A stretch of DNA of 64,000 nt. Origin: Lentilactobacillus fungorum (lineage in GTDB: Bacteria > Bacillota > Bacilli > Lactobacillales > Lactobacillaceae). The stretch is taken from assembly GCF_016860605.1 (NCBI RefSeq), contig NZ_BNJR01000011.1, positions 1 through 64,000 on the forward strand. Direction: 5' to 3'. A model generated the notes under the pieces. The model was not told where the DNA came from and searched no databases. It was given only the letters and a program-made list of their open reading frames with translations. Positions 9,453 to 18,145 of this stretch are shown here, piece by piece. A program made the position numbers and the translations under genes. Position 1 is the stretch's first letter; the number at the start of each line of letters is the position of its first letter.

Positions 9453-10809
9453 TTTCCATTGCCCCTAAGTTTGCTAATAATTGATTAAAAATTGTTGGAT
9501 CCTGATAAAAATGAATGTGCAAATAACTGGCAAATGTATGATTGACCTGATAACCACCATCCCAGCGCTGAGTAATTCGACCATCAATCACTTTGGTCAT
9601 CTGGAGAACTGGGTCGAGGCCATCCCCTGGCCTAAAGGTCGAATGATGAAATTCATGACCACGGATTTTGATGCCTTGCTTAGCCAAGACGGTATCTTCT
9701 TTAGGACTGGCAATACAGTAGCCAAACCGCTTGAGTCGAGGAGTCATTTCACTTGTACCATCAAATACCCCAGCCATTTGATAAGTGTGACCGTGGTCAA
9801 TTAATTGATTTCCTAAATACATGAGGCCACCGCATTCGGCGTAAATGGGCATGCCCCTTTCAGATGCTTCCTTAATCGCCATTTTCATTTTGTGATTGGC
9901 CGCTAGTTCAGCCGCGAATTCTTCTGGATAACCGCCCCCTAAATAAAGCGCGTCAACATCGGGAAGGCGTTGATCATTTAAGGGACTGAAAAAGGTTAGC
10001 TTGACGCCCACTTGTCTTAGTAAGTTCAAATTATCTTCGTAATAAAAACTAAACGCATCATCGTAGGCTACCCCGAGCTTTAAATGGGTTCGTCGATAAC
10101 CTTGGGGCACGTTAATTGGTTCAACCGCTTTTTTCATAAGCCCTAGTAACTGCTTTAAATCAACGTGGTCCTTAATTAACTCGCCCAGTTTGGCAATCTT
10201 TTGATCAACTTGTGCCAACTCGTTATCAGGCACCAAGCCCAATTGGCGGGACGGTAAGCGAACGTCATCACAATGGGGCAAATAGCCAAGGACGGCAACG
10301 TGATCGTATTGTTCAATGGCTGCTTTAATCAGCTGAAAGTGATGATTGGACTTTAAATTATTAATAATTACGCCAACAATGTTGACATCTTTGTCAAACA
10401 CCTGAAAGCCCTTAATAATTGCGGCAATCGAGGTTGACGCCGCATGCCCATCCACCACCAAAATGACTGGCAGCCCCAGCATTTTGGCAACTTTAGCAGT
10501 TGAATGGCTATCCTTATCGACTCCCAAACCATCGTACAAGCCCATGACGCCTTCAACTAAACCAATATCAACGGTTTCCGTATCCCGCCTAAACAAATAA
10601 TTAAGCGTTTGAGCATCTGGCACCAAGAAATTATCAAGATTGCGAGAATCTCGGCCCACAATTCGTGAGTGAAACTTGGTGTCCACGTAATCTGGGCCTA
10701 CTTTGTACGGCTGAATTTGATATTGCCGGCTGAGCGCCGCTAACAATCCCAAGACCACACTGGTTTTTCCGGAACCACTAGTGACGCCGGCAATCAGTAT
10801 TTTTCTCAA
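9439..10809 (-). CDS. cbiA: Cobyrinate a,c-diamide synthase CbiA
   Basis: Glutamine-dependent amidation of the a and c side chains of cobyrinic acid. The N-terminal dethiobiotin-synthetase-like ATPase domain has the P-loop GVTSGSGKTSVVLG. The C-terminal class I amidotransferase domain has LYLGGGYPEEFA and the nucleophile in YAECGGLMYLG. The 456-residue length is standard. It starts 11 bases after cobD and feeds CbiB and the later, off-window CbiP step. Confidence 0.94.
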   Translation of the reverse strand: MRKILIAGVTSGSGKTSVVLGLLAALSRQYQIQPYKVGPDYVDTKFHSRIVGRDSRNLDNFLVPDAQTLNYLFRRDTETVDIGLVEGVMGLYDGLGVDKDSHSTAKVAKMLGLPVILVVDGHAASTSIAAIIKGFQVFDKDVNIVGVIINNLKSNHHFQLIKAAIEQYDHVAVLGYLPHCDDVRLPSRQLGLVPDNELAQVDQKIAKLGELIKDHVDLKQLLGLMKKAVEPINVPQGYRRTHLKLGVAYDDAFSFYYEDNLNLLRQVGVKLTFFSPLNDQRLPDVDALYLGGGYPEEFAAELAANHKMKMAIKEASERGMPIYAECGGLMYLGNQLIDHGHTYQMAGVFDGTSEMTPRLKRFGYCIASPKEDTVLAKQGIKIRGHEFHHSTFRPGDGLDPVLQMTKVIDGRITQRWDGGYQVNHTFASYLHIHFYQDPTIFNQLLANLGAMENANR

Positions 10810-10820
10810 CGTGTCACCCC

Positions 10821-11906
10821 CTAACTAACTGGATTGGAACAGATTGCTTTGAGTGCTGCCAGTAATTGGGTATTTTCTGAATGCGCTCTCACCGCAACCC
10901 GGTAATAGTCTTGACCAAGACCCACGTAATCAGCGCAAGAACGAATCATGATTCGGCGTTGCCATAATTTTTCCCGTAAGTTTGGCACGTCACTTTTAAG
11001 CAGGTAGTAATTAGCAGCTGACTCATAGGCGTGAACATTTGGTAATTGTTGCAACCCAGCCCACAAATAAGCTTTTTCGCGGGTTAGCCAATCATATGTC
11101 TGTTCAATATAATGCTGATCGTCATACATATGCTGGCCAAATTGATCTGCCAAGGTATTCACTGACCACGGCTCAGCCTGTGCTTGCCAAGCGGCCTTGA
11201 GCGCTAAATTTTTGGTAATGGCAAACCCTAACCGCAGACCGGGGATCGCGAAAAACTTGGTTGCCGATCGAAGAACCATGACTGGCAACTGGGCGCTAAG
11301 GTGGGTCACAAAGCTCCACTGGTCATGATCGACAAAATCCATAAAGGCTTCGTCAATTATTAACCACTTGTGATTCTTGCGGCAAAAATCAGCGATCTGC
11401 AGCATTTCTGTCGGCTTAACCATTGTTCCAGTTGGATTGTTGGGGTTGCATAGACAAATCAAATCAATCTGTGGCTTGGCTTTTAAAGTTGCAAGCAGGT
11501 CGGCGACATCCAGTTCAAATCCCGTTGCTTGCGCCAAGCCATAGTGATCAGTCGTCATGTTTGAACGGTTAAACGACCGTTCGTATTCGCCAAAAGTTGG
11601 GGCTAAGACCAGTGCATGTTGCGCGTTAACCGCGTTAGCCATGTCAAAAATCATTTGAACTGCGCCGTTGCCGACCATAACATCGTCTTTTGAAACGTTA
11701 AAATGATCAGCGATTGACCGTTTTAGTGCTGGGTACTCCGGATTAGGATAGTAAATGACTTGAGATAATGCGTTTGTTAAAACCGGTAGTAGCCGCTTGG
11801 ATAAGCCTAGCGGATTGATGTTGGCACTAAAGTCCAACATCTCATCGGCTGAAAAGCCCAGTTGAGCGGCAATCTTTTCTCTATTTCCACCATGAATGAC
11901 TTTCAT
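10821..11906 (-). CDS. cobD: L-threonine-O-3-phosphate decarboxylase CobD
   Basis: A PLP-dependent fold-type I enzyme making (R)-1-amino-2-propanol O-2-phosphate for the nucleotide loop. The 361-residue sequence starts HGGNREKIAAQLGF and DFSANINPLGLS, diagnostic for CobD over HisC. It has CNPNNPTGTM, IIDEAFMDF and the PLP lysine in RSATKFFAIPGLRLGF. The SD GTGGAG is well placed. It is the first gene of the minus-strand B12 operon, so the promoter should lie in 11907-12357. Confidence 0.93.
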   Translation of the reverse strand: MKVIHGGNREKIAAQLGFSADEMLDFSANINPLGLSKRLLPVLTNALSQVIYYPNPEYPALKRSIADHFNVSKDDVMVGNGAVQMIFDMANAVNAQHALVLAPTFGEYERSFNRSNMTTDHYGLAQATGFELDVADLLATLKAKPQIDLICLCNPNNPTGTMVKPTEMLQIADFCRKNHKWLIIDEAFMDFVDHDQWSFVTHLSAQLPVMVLRSATKFFAIPGLRLGFAITKNLALKAAWQAQAEPWSVNTLADQFGQHMYDDQHYIEQTYDWLTREKAYLWAGLQQLPNVHAYESAANYYLLKSDVPNLREKLWQRRIMIRSCADYVGLGQDYYRVAVRAHSENTQLLAALKAICSNPVS

Positions 11907-12357
11907 ATTTCTGCTCCACTTTTAATTAATCAAGATATCGGGTTCCTTAAAACAAGATTGTGAAATCCTTTTCATTTGTTTCCAGTTCAAAACATACAAT
12001 ATGAGAGTAACCGGATACAAGCCTTTTCAAAGAAACAGCCTGCTTTGTGGAATAATTCCCTTGATTAACCTAAAAAGTGTTAAAATACCAACGCCAAGTG
12101 GCAATTAGTACATTTTTGTTGACAAAAAAGTTTGCCTCAATGGTTGATATGGATTCGTCTGACGGAGTTTAAGAAAGCGATTACATTAATCCGACCAATT
12201 TATTGTGAAAAAGCAACCTAAGCCATTAATCAAAAGTGACATTTTTAGTCTCATGAATGTAAAAATGTGATTATTTTGTTTAGTTAGTGGTTTACACCTC
12301 CAATCAGTCATATTTTTAAGTTATGCTATCGTTAATTTCGAAAAGGACTGATGATAA
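11907..12357. other. Divergent control region between the B12 operon and the adenosyltransferase gene
   Basis: These 451 bases hold no convincing gene. They should contain promoters for cobD (minus) and the PduO-type gene (plus). I see a one-mismatch cre and a TTGACA at 12119 without a well-spaced -10. I find no B12-box or other cobalamin riboswitch signature. The long spacer suggests binding of a protein activator, by analogy with PocR of other lactobacilli, but no such gene is in the window. Confidence 0.5.
12171..12185 (+). promoter_or_regulatory. Candidate catabolite-responsive element (cre)
   Basis: AAGAAAGCGATTACA matches the cre consensus WTGNAANCGNWNNCW at all defined positions but the second. 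It sits midway between divergent cobD and the adenosyltransferase gene, so CcpA could repress cobalamin genes on preferred sugars. This is an inference from the motif only. Confidence 0.4.
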
Positions 12358-12933
12358 ATGAAGATCTACACAAGAGCAGGCGATAAGGGGCGCACCCAAC
12401 TTATTGGTCATAAAGTTGTTAACAAAGATGATGCCCGCGTGGAGGCCTATGGCACTGTTGATGAGTTAAATTCCTGGGTCGGCTATCTCATTTCAGTGTT
12501 AACTCAAAATACGCGTATTTTAGCCGCTGAACTCGAAGAAATTCAACAGTTGCTCTTTGACGTTGGCAATGATTTAGCTAATCCAATTGCCGATTCACAC
12601 CGGGCTTACAAATTCGATCCCAAGACCGCCAACGAAGCCACTCATTGGCTGGAAGAAAGAATTGATGCCTACACCCAGGCTGCCCCGGCAATTAAAAAAT
12701 TCATTCTGCCAGGTGGATCAACGCCGGCAGCCATCCTCCAAGTGGCCCGCACAATCGCTCGCCGCTGTGAACGGCGGACCATTACCCTGGCTAATCAGAC
12801 TGAAATCAATCAGGAAGTCTTGCCCTTCATTAATCGGTTATCAGATTACTTCTTTGCGGCCGCCAGATATGCCAACAAGTTGGACCACCATGAAGAAATT
12901 ATTTATCGAAATAGTAACCCCATATTTAGATAA
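12358..12933 (+). CDS. pduO: Cob(I)alamin adenosyltransferase, PduO type
   Basis: Transfers the adenosyl group of ATP to cob(I)alamin or cobinamide. The 191-residue protein is the single-domain PduO_N/MMAB type: YTRAGDKGRTQLIG at the N-terminus binds ATP, followed by VEAYGTVDELNSWVG and the arginine-rich ARTIARRCERR helix near residue 140. An AAAGGA SD lies about ten bases before ATG. It is divergent from the B12 operon and has its own terminator, so it forms a single-gene unit. Confidence 0.9.
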   Translation: MKIYTRAGDKGRTQLIGHKVVNKDDARVEAYGTVDELNSWVGYLISVLTQNTRILAAELEEIQQLLFDVGNDLANPIADSHRAYKFDPKTANEATHWLEERIDAYTQAAPAIKKFILPGGSTPAAILQVARTIARRCERRTITLANQTEINQEVLPFINRLSDYFFAAARYANKLDHHEEIIYRNSNPIFR

Positions 12934-12972
12934 CCCATTTTAAATAAACAACGGTTCAATTGTCACCAACTG

Positions 12973-13028
12973 AAAACACTTCGATCTAATCCAGAAACCA
13001 TTCTCTGGACTAATCGAAGTGTTTTTTC
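12973..13028 (+). terminator. Rho-independent terminator after the adenosyltransferase gene
   Basis: AAAACACTTCGAT at 12973-12985 pairs with ATCGAAGTGTTTT at 13013-13025 and runs into T-rich sequence. An inner CCAGA/TCTGG stem lengthens it. Confidence 0.85.
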
Positions 13029-13268
13029 TACTATTGAGTTAGGCAGTGGCTATCACCGTTCATTTTCGCCGAGTTCAAAAAGTATTCTGAATTGTCATTT
13101 AACCCGCTGTCGTGAGTGTTAACCGCTTTCATAGCGCTAACCGTCGGCTGGTAAAACTTAGCCATTAGCGGTAATATCTAATTAATATTTAATTAGATGA
13201 ACATTTTATTCATAAATTGACTAGAAAGCGTGAATTTATGTATAGAAGCAGTTAATTCTAATTTTATT

Positions 13269-13297
13269 TTCATATTAGCCCTTTTTTACTGTATAAT
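13269..13297 (+). promoter_or_regulatory. Predicted sigma-A promoter of ppcA
   Basis: TTCATA, 17-base spacer, then a consensus TATAAT at 13292-13297. It lies about 40 bases upstream of the ppcA start. Confidence 0.6.
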
Positions 13298-13337
13298 CAT
13301 TCTAAATACATATCTATATATTAGGAGGCAATTCTTT

Positions 13338-14846
13338 ATGGACAGAAAAATTCCAAATATTATGGGGACGCAACATCCGGATAATGCCGGAGTTCCATTC
13401 TTTAAAGACCATCAAAATCCATTTGTGTCAGCATTTCGAGAAATTGACGAAGCTTACCAAAACTTTTCGGTACTAGACGCTGACGAGTACATGTGGGATT
13501 GGGAAGGCAAACACGCTGATGCTTCTGTTATTGATCGCTTATATTCTGAGCACTATGAATATTTCAAAAAGCACCCGCTTGGCAAGGATAAATTTTTAAC
13601 TTTCCGGTTTCCAAATATTTGGGAAGAAAAAGGCTATAGTTTGATGCAAGCCATGACAACGATTCTTTCAGCCGAGGACTTTGCCTTAGACCTTGGCTTT
13701 AAAGAACGGCCATTATTTGAAGCGATCCTGCCAATGACCCAGTCGGCTGATCAATTAATTGATATGGAAGATAAGTTTGCCAGCCTATCTCATTACAAGA
13801 CCAAGGAATTTAACACTGGCCATAAAGACTCCGATACGTTACAAATGATTCCATTATTTGAAGGGTTTGAGTCTCAACTTCACGCCCCCGAAATTTTGAA
13901 AAAATATCTGGAAATGTATCATCAACACTTCGGCCGTGATTTGAACTATATGCGAGTCTTCTTAGCAGGTTCGGATTCAGCCCTTTCAAACGGTTTTTTA
14001 AACAGTATTATTGGTAATAAGTTAGCCCTTACCCGACTAGCTGAATTTGAACAAGAGACTAAATTACCAATTTACCCAATTGCCGGCATGGGCAGCACAA
14101 TTTTCCGTGGTGGCTTATCACCAATGATGATTGACCGCTACTTAGAAGAATTCCCCGGCTTAAAGACCGCTACCATTCAATCAGCCTTTCGTTACGATTA
14201 TCCACTGGACGTTGTTGAACCGGCCATCATTAAGTTGCGAGAAGGACTGCAAAAGAGCAAGTTCCAACTTATCGACAAAGACGATCAAAGGGTTCTCTTG
14301 GAAATTGCCAAGAAAGCAGCCCATGAATATCATGAAACTTTGGATCCATTAATTAACGATTTACAACCAATTTTTGATGCCTTTCCCAAGCGGCGTGACC
14401 GTCATCAACACGTTGGCATCATTGGTTACTCACGAGACGTTGACGGCTACAAGATGCCACGGGCGATTACCTTTACCGGCGCGCTTTATTCAGTTGGCGT
14501 ACCACCAGAGTTCCTTGGGACTGGTCGCATCTTGAACAAGTTAGATGATAATGAACTATCAACGTTAATGAAATATTATCCAAATATCAAGCACGATTAC
14601 GCCCACGTCGCTAAATACTTCAGCAAAGATGCCTTAGAAGCATTGCAGGCTAAAAATCCGGCTTGGCACGCCGTTGATGAAGATATCGAAGCTATTGAAA
14701 AATTGTTTGATATTAAAGCCGGCCCTCAAGACGAGGATCAAGAAAAGCACGCTGCATTGGCTGCCGATTTGGTCAAAATTTCTGATAAAGAAACCAAGAC
14801 ATTGCTTATTAGTAGAGAAGCAGTCTTACGTAAGTTCCTAGGATAA
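13338..14846 (+). CDS. ppcA: Phosphoenolpyruvate carboxylase, archaeal type
   Basis: Carboxylates PEP to oxaloacetate. The 502-residue protein from ATG 13338 (SD AGGAGG at 13323) matches the short archaeal-type PEPC family: RKIPNIMGTQHPDNAGVPFF at the N-terminus, LAGSDSALSNGFLNSI, IPIAGMGSTIFRGGLSP-like residues and VGIIGYSRDVDG. It is about half the length of the roughly 900-residue bacterial PEPC. This family is known from Archaea and a few lactic acid bacteria such as Leuconostoc. It likely supplies oxaloacetate and aspartate in a cell without a complete TCA cycle, fitting aspA at 49 kb. Confidence 0.93.
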   Translation: MDRKIPNIMGTQHPDNAGVPFFKDHQNPFVSAFREIDEAYQNFSVLDADEYMWDWEGKHADASVIDRLYSEHYEYFKKHPLGKDKFLTFRFPNIWEEKGYSLMQAMTTILSAEDFALDLGFKERPLFEAILPMTQSADQLIDMEDKFASLSHYKTKEFNTGHKDSDTLQMIPLFEGFESQLHAPEILKKYLEMYHQHFGRDLNYMRVFLAGSDSALSNGFLNSIIGNKLALTRLAEFEQETKLPIYPIAGMGSTIFRGGLSPMMIDRYLEEFPGLKTATIQSAFRYDYPLDVVEPAIIKLREGLQKSKFQLIDKDDQRVLLEIAKKAAHEYHETLDPLINDLQPIFDAFPKRRDRHQHVGIIGYSRDVDGYKMPRAITFTGALYSVGVPPEFLGTGRILNKLDDNELSTLMKYYPNIKHDYAHVAKYFSKDALEALQAKNPAWHAVDEDIEAIEKLFDIKAGPQDEDQEKHAALAADLVKISDKETKTLLISREAVLRKFLG

Positions 14847-14887
14847 TTCAGCAGTTTAATTTAATAACTTAAATAGGATTATTTCAA

Positions 14888-14924
14888 AACAGCGCGACTC
14901 GTTTTAGGGGTCGCGTTGTTTTTT
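14888..14924 (+). terminator. Rho-independent terminator after ppcA
   Basis: AACAGCGCGACTC pairs with GGGTCGCGTTGTT, followed by TTTT. Confidence 0.88.
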
Positions 14925-15164
14925 CGCCGAAAGTGGTGATAAAGCTGCCAAATCCAAGCATTTATGTATTATGGATCACTAGACAATTCTTCGCCAAGAC
15001 CTCATGTTTTTGAGACTTTAGGCGGCTTAATCAGTTCAATCAACGTTCACTATTCGCTCTTTTGACGCCCAGAGTTCTATAATGGGCATAGGTTAATAGA
15101 GTTAGACCATCACAATGTAAACTAAACGCACATTAAAGTTATCATTGATATGGAACCAATTCAG

Positions 15165-15233
15165 GGCACCCAGTATAATTGGCACCGGATTTTAAAAGCG
15201 ACCGCCAAAGCGTTTAACAACAATGGGTGCCAA
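15165..15233 (+). promoter_or_regulatory. Mutually exclusive GGCACC/GGTGCC pairings around a TATAAT
   Basis: GGCACCCA at 15165-15172 can pair with TGGGTGCC at 15224-15231, and TTGGCACC at 15179-15186 can pair with GGTGCCAA at 15226-15233. Both are 8-base perfect stems competing for the same 3' arm. TATAAT at 15174-15179 lies between the two GGCACC copies. This could be an operator pair or a switching leader for the channel gene. Confidence 0.35.
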
Positions 15234-15337
15234 GGGATTGGGCTCACGGTCAGGCCCTACGCTTTTCTAAGTTAAAAATATCTCAATAAATTCAGCTTTC
15301 TCAAACAATCACCCCAGGCAGTAAAGAGGCCTTCATA

Positions 15338-16573
15338 ATGAAAAAATTAAAAACCCGACTAGACGCATTTAGCGATGCCGTCATCGCCATTATTTTAACG
15401 ATTATGGTATTGGATTTAACTCCAGTGTTAAAAGACAGCGCTGCCGACTATCTATTATTGAGCAAAGAAATCGGCGTCTACATTATCAGCTTCGCGTTTG
15501 TCGCCAACATGTGGTACCAACACGCCACTTTATTTAATGAAATTGACGACATGAGTTATCGCATTATGCTCTATGATTTTGTCTTTCTGATTCCTTTATC
15601 GCTTACACCGCTGGCAACCAATATGATGGCTGAGAATACCACTAAAATAACGGTTACTGCCTATGGACTACTAGTCGGCATCACCGGTGCTTGCTTTCGC
15701 TTACTGGCCCGAGGTGTCATTCACTTCCAATATACCGATACGTCAAAAATGCGTCAGGTTTACCACAAAGTATTTGGGCAACACAACCTCATTTATGTCC
15801 TATTAAATTTAGTTTTGATAGTTTTGGCTTACTTCTTCCCCCAAATTATTTTGTGGTTCTACCTGCCTTACCCCCTTGTTTATCTGCTGCTTAGTTCACG
15901 AGACCGCCAACAAATGTACGACGTTGCCCAACTCACTACCAACCAGCGACAACAATACTTACGGCTACCTCGCGACCAGATGAAGCAATTTCGACAATTG
16001 GTTGAAACTCAAAAAGCAGCCAATGGGACTGAAGCTGTCCGGTCAATTAGTGCCAAACCAATCAGTTGGGTCCGTTGGCTGGATCAACCCATTGGCGCGG
16101 GAGCTGGCAAAAGCGGTGGTCATTTAGATGCCGAAGCTATTCGAGAATTACGCCGAGCTCAGTGGGATGAGTTTGAACGCCTGGCTAAACATCAAAAAAC
16201 TGCTCAACAACAAGCCGCTGATGAACGGGAAGCCCAGCAGGATGCTCAAAAAGCAGCGGCTAGACAAGCGAAAAAAGAACGTCAACGCCAACTAGAAGCA
16301 CAAAAAGATGCCGCAGAACAGGCAGCCAAGCAACGTGACCGCGATCAAGAGGCTCAAGAAGACGCTGCTAAATTAGCGGCCAAGAATATTGAGCGGCAAG
16401 CAAAGGCCAAGCGAGAGGCGGCCAAACAAGAAATCAAGATCCAAGAGCGCCAGCAAAAAGCCAAACGAAAAGCGGACCGCAAGGATGCCAAAGCACTTAT
16501 TCGCCAAAAGAAGTTGGCCCAAAAAGCTAAGCGATACGATTCTGATAATCAAGATGATCAATCGCCGAAGTAG
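15338..16573 (+). CDS. TMEM175-family channel with long charged cytoplasmic tail
   Basis: The N-terminal about 200 residues match bacterial TMEM175 potassium channels (DUF1211): the RLDAFSDAVIAIILTIMVLDL signature of helix 1 with its FSD motif, then several more hydrophobic segments up to about residue 190. Unlike the usual roughly 200-residue bacterial members, it continues for about 210 residues of low-complexity Ala/Gln/Lys/Arg/Glu sequence (about 270-411) likely to be a long coiled coil. It is monocistronic with its own terminator. Role in ion homeostasis is inferred from the family; the tail function is unknown. Confidence 0.8.
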   Translation: MKKLKTRLDAFSDAVIAIILTIMVLDLTPVLKDSAADYLLLSKEIGVYIISFAFVANMWYQHATLFNEIDDMSYRIMLYDFVFLIPLSLTPLATNMMAENTTKITVTAYGLLVGITGACFRLLARGVIHFQYTDTSKMRQVYHKVFGQHNLIYVLLNLVLIVLAYFFPQIILWFYLPYPLVYLLLSSRDRQQMYDVAQLTTNQRQQYLRLPRDQMKQFRQLVETQKAANGTEAVRSISAKPISWVRWLDQPIGAGAGKSGGHLDAEAIRELRRAQWDEFERLAKHQKTAQQQAADEREAQQDAQKAAARQAKKERQRQLEAQKDAAEQAAKQRDRDQEAQEDAAKLAAKNIERQAKAKREAAKQEIKIQERQQKAKRKADRKDAKALIRQKKLAQKAKRYDSDNQDDQSPK

Positions 16574-16626
16574 CGATCGCCATTGTCAATTACTAACATT
16601 TAGATGGCCTATCAAGATAAAAAGTT

Positions 16627-16670
16627 CCGATCAAGTCAGCCCATTTTACGGCAACTTGATCGGCTTTTTT
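16627..16670 (+). terminator. Rho-independent terminator after the TMEM175-like gene
   Basis: CCGATCAAGT at 16627-16636 pairs perfectly with ACTTGATCGG at 16654-16663, followed by CTTTTTT. Confidence 0.92.
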
Positions 16671-17139
16671 AATCTCAATTCATAGCAGCTCTCTAACTGT
16701 AATGCCCAGAAATCAAATCATCTAACTTCATAGACGAATTGTCTATTTTCTAGTCGAAATTACTTCAGCCGCCTATGGGTGTATTTTAGTATAATCCGTC
16801 TAATTGCCTCACTCATTTCATGATTTGGCTCACTTGTTCAACTTCTTAATTGTCAATTGTCGTTATAGATATGGACAGACTATTAATTTATCATCCTTAT
16901 CTCTTAATAATGATTTGTTCATTCTTTCGGTTCTTCTTTTCTCATAATTAATTACGCTAATCACCTATTTTCGCCCCACTCAGCAAGGCTAAATAGTCTA
17001 TCATCATAGGCTTTCAGCGGTTTATCCACGTCATAATGATAGCTTGGAATTTCAATTAATTCACCTCACTTTTCTTAAGAAAAAATAAAAAAACATCTCA
17101 TCTTCACGGTGCTATAATCCCTGTGGAGGTGAGTTATCC
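16671..17139. other. Gene-free region before the secreted paralogue pair
   Basis: No full gene is visible. A TATAAT at 17113-17118 with SD GGAGGTGAG at 17125 serves the next gene. A second TATAAT lies near 16790. A short open stretch on the minus strand is listed separately. Confidence 0.5.
16961..17065 (-). pseudogene. Possible short gene remnant
   Basis: The minus strand reads GELIEIPSYHYDVDKPL and on through KAYDDRLFSLAEWGENR to a stop, about 34 codons with protein-like composition and an AGGTG upstream. It has no normal start codon in frame. I do not recognise the family. It may be a decayed gene or chance. Confidence 0.2.
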
Positions 17140-18048
17140 ATGAAAAATCCAACTGTCAAACTGCTTGTTACCAGCCTAATTAGCTTAGGAGCTATCTTTA
17201 CCAGCCAACTATCGCTCGGGGCTGCCAGCTCGAATGACGTGAAGTTAATTTGGCGCCACGCTATGGGCCGGCATGCCTATACTGCCACAACCGGGGCTCG
17301 CTATTCGGAGCATTTGGGCACTCGATATGGTTTTAACACCCAAACAGCTAAAGTTACTTGGTACACAACGGCCCACGAAAAGCTTTATTTTAAGGATTCA
17401 CATACTTACGCGATTTATTATCACGTCACCAATGCCGACCAGAGTCTCCAAGGTTGGATTTGGAATGGTTATTTGAAACCAGCGACGACCTCAGGAACCG
17501 CGACCAATTCAAGCAACGGTGGTACCACCACTAATAATGGTAATTCTTCGACTACCGCCCCGACAACAAGTCCTAGTAATTCAACTGATAGTAGCAGTTA
17601 TTCAGACAATGCACAGAAATTCAATCAAGCCGATAACGTTAAATTTGCTCAGCAAATCCTTCAGCTTTCTCCTAAGATGGTGGTGGATAACAAACTGACT
17701 GATTTAGCAAAATATGATTTCTGGGTAGATGATCATTATCACTATAATAACCCTCAAATCAAATTGACAAACTATCTCACTCAATTATATGGTGGTCAAC
17801 CCCAAGGATTGTTAAAAGACTGGGGATACGTCAGCAAACCAGATACGAGTTTAGTGAAAGCGCAGCAATCAATCAACCTTAATCCTATTGATTACGCCAA
17901 CTTGTCAAAATATGATGGTGACCACATTGGCGTTGCCACCGAAGCTTGGTCCTCACTTCCTGATGGAAAAATTGAGAAAATTAACTATGTCATCTACGTT
18001 CTTCCACCTAATCCAACAATAACGCCAAGTAATAATACTTCAAACTAA
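17140..18048 (+). CDS. Secreted protein with SH3/GW-like wall-binding domain, copy 1
   Basis: A 302-residue protein with a signal peptide (KLLVTSLISLGAIFTSQ, cleavage near GAAS). Residues 35-115 resemble the tryptophan-rich lactobacillal repeat with HEKLYFKDS and QGWIWNGYLKP that is found in secreted wall-associated proteins. A Ser/Thr/Asn linker (about 118-155) follows. The C-terminal domain (160-295, AQKFNQADNVKFAQQILQLS onward) is unrecognised. The SD is GGAGGTG. It is a tandem paralogue of the next gene; location outside the membrane is inferred. Confidence 0.75.
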   Translation: MKNPTVKLLVTSLISLGAIFTSQLSLGAASSNDVKLIWRHAMGRHAYTATTGARYSEHLGTRYGFNTQTAKVTWYTTAHEKLYFKDSHTYAIYYHVTNADQSLQGWIWNGYLKPATTSGTATNSSNGGTTTNNGNSSTTAPTTSPSNSTDSSSYSDNAQKFNQADNVKFAQQILQLSPKMVVDNKLTDLAKYDFWVDDHYHYNNPQIKLTNYLTQLYGGQPQGLLKDWGYVSKPDTSLVKAQQSINLNPIDYANLSKYDGDHIGVATEAWSSLPDGKIEKINYVIYVLPPNPTITPSNNTSN

Positions 18049-18145
18049 TTTTAAAAGTTGCTACCTAAAATCATAAACAACCCATTATCTCGGGAAATTA
18101 TTTTATTTAAAGCATACTCAGATGCCCAGTGGAGGCAATTAACTC

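Larger units (their letters stand above)
12934..13337. other. Intergenic region with terminator and ppcA promoter
   Basis: After the adenosyltransferase terminator, the remaining bases hold a weak cre-like site at 13119-13133 (two mismatches on the minus strand) and the PEP carboxylase promoter at 13269-13297. Part of the region (from 13230) is open in the ppcA frame, but it is not expected to be translated because the strong SD lies at 13322. Confidence 0.5.
14847..15337. other. Gene-free region with terminator and paired repeats
   Basis: Besides the ppcA terminator I see a hairpin at about 14993-15028 (GCCAAGACCTC / GAGACTTTAGGC) and the GGCACC repeat structure at 15165-15233. No ORF is supported. 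The downstream TMEM175 gene has only a weak SD (GTAAAGAGG). Confidence 0.5.

Noticed and set aside
11950-11975. Rex operator (TTGTGAAATCCTTTTCA)
   Set aside because: Only the first half fits the TTGTGA-N6-TCACAA consensus; the second half is poor.
11907-12357. Possible cobalamin riboswitch before the B12 operon or adenosyltransferase
   Set aside because: A GGGAATTATTCC stretch on the minus strand looked suggestive, but the B12 box and the other conserved cobalamin-riboswitch segments are absent on both strands.
13119-13133. cre site upstream of ppcA
   Set aside because: The minus-strand ATGAAAGCGGTTAAC has two mismatches at the 3' end of the consensus; too weak to call.
13230-13337. N-terminal extension of PEP carboxylase
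   Set aside because: It contains the promoter and lies upstream of a strong SD; the family N-terminus MDRKIPNIMGTQHP starts at 13338.
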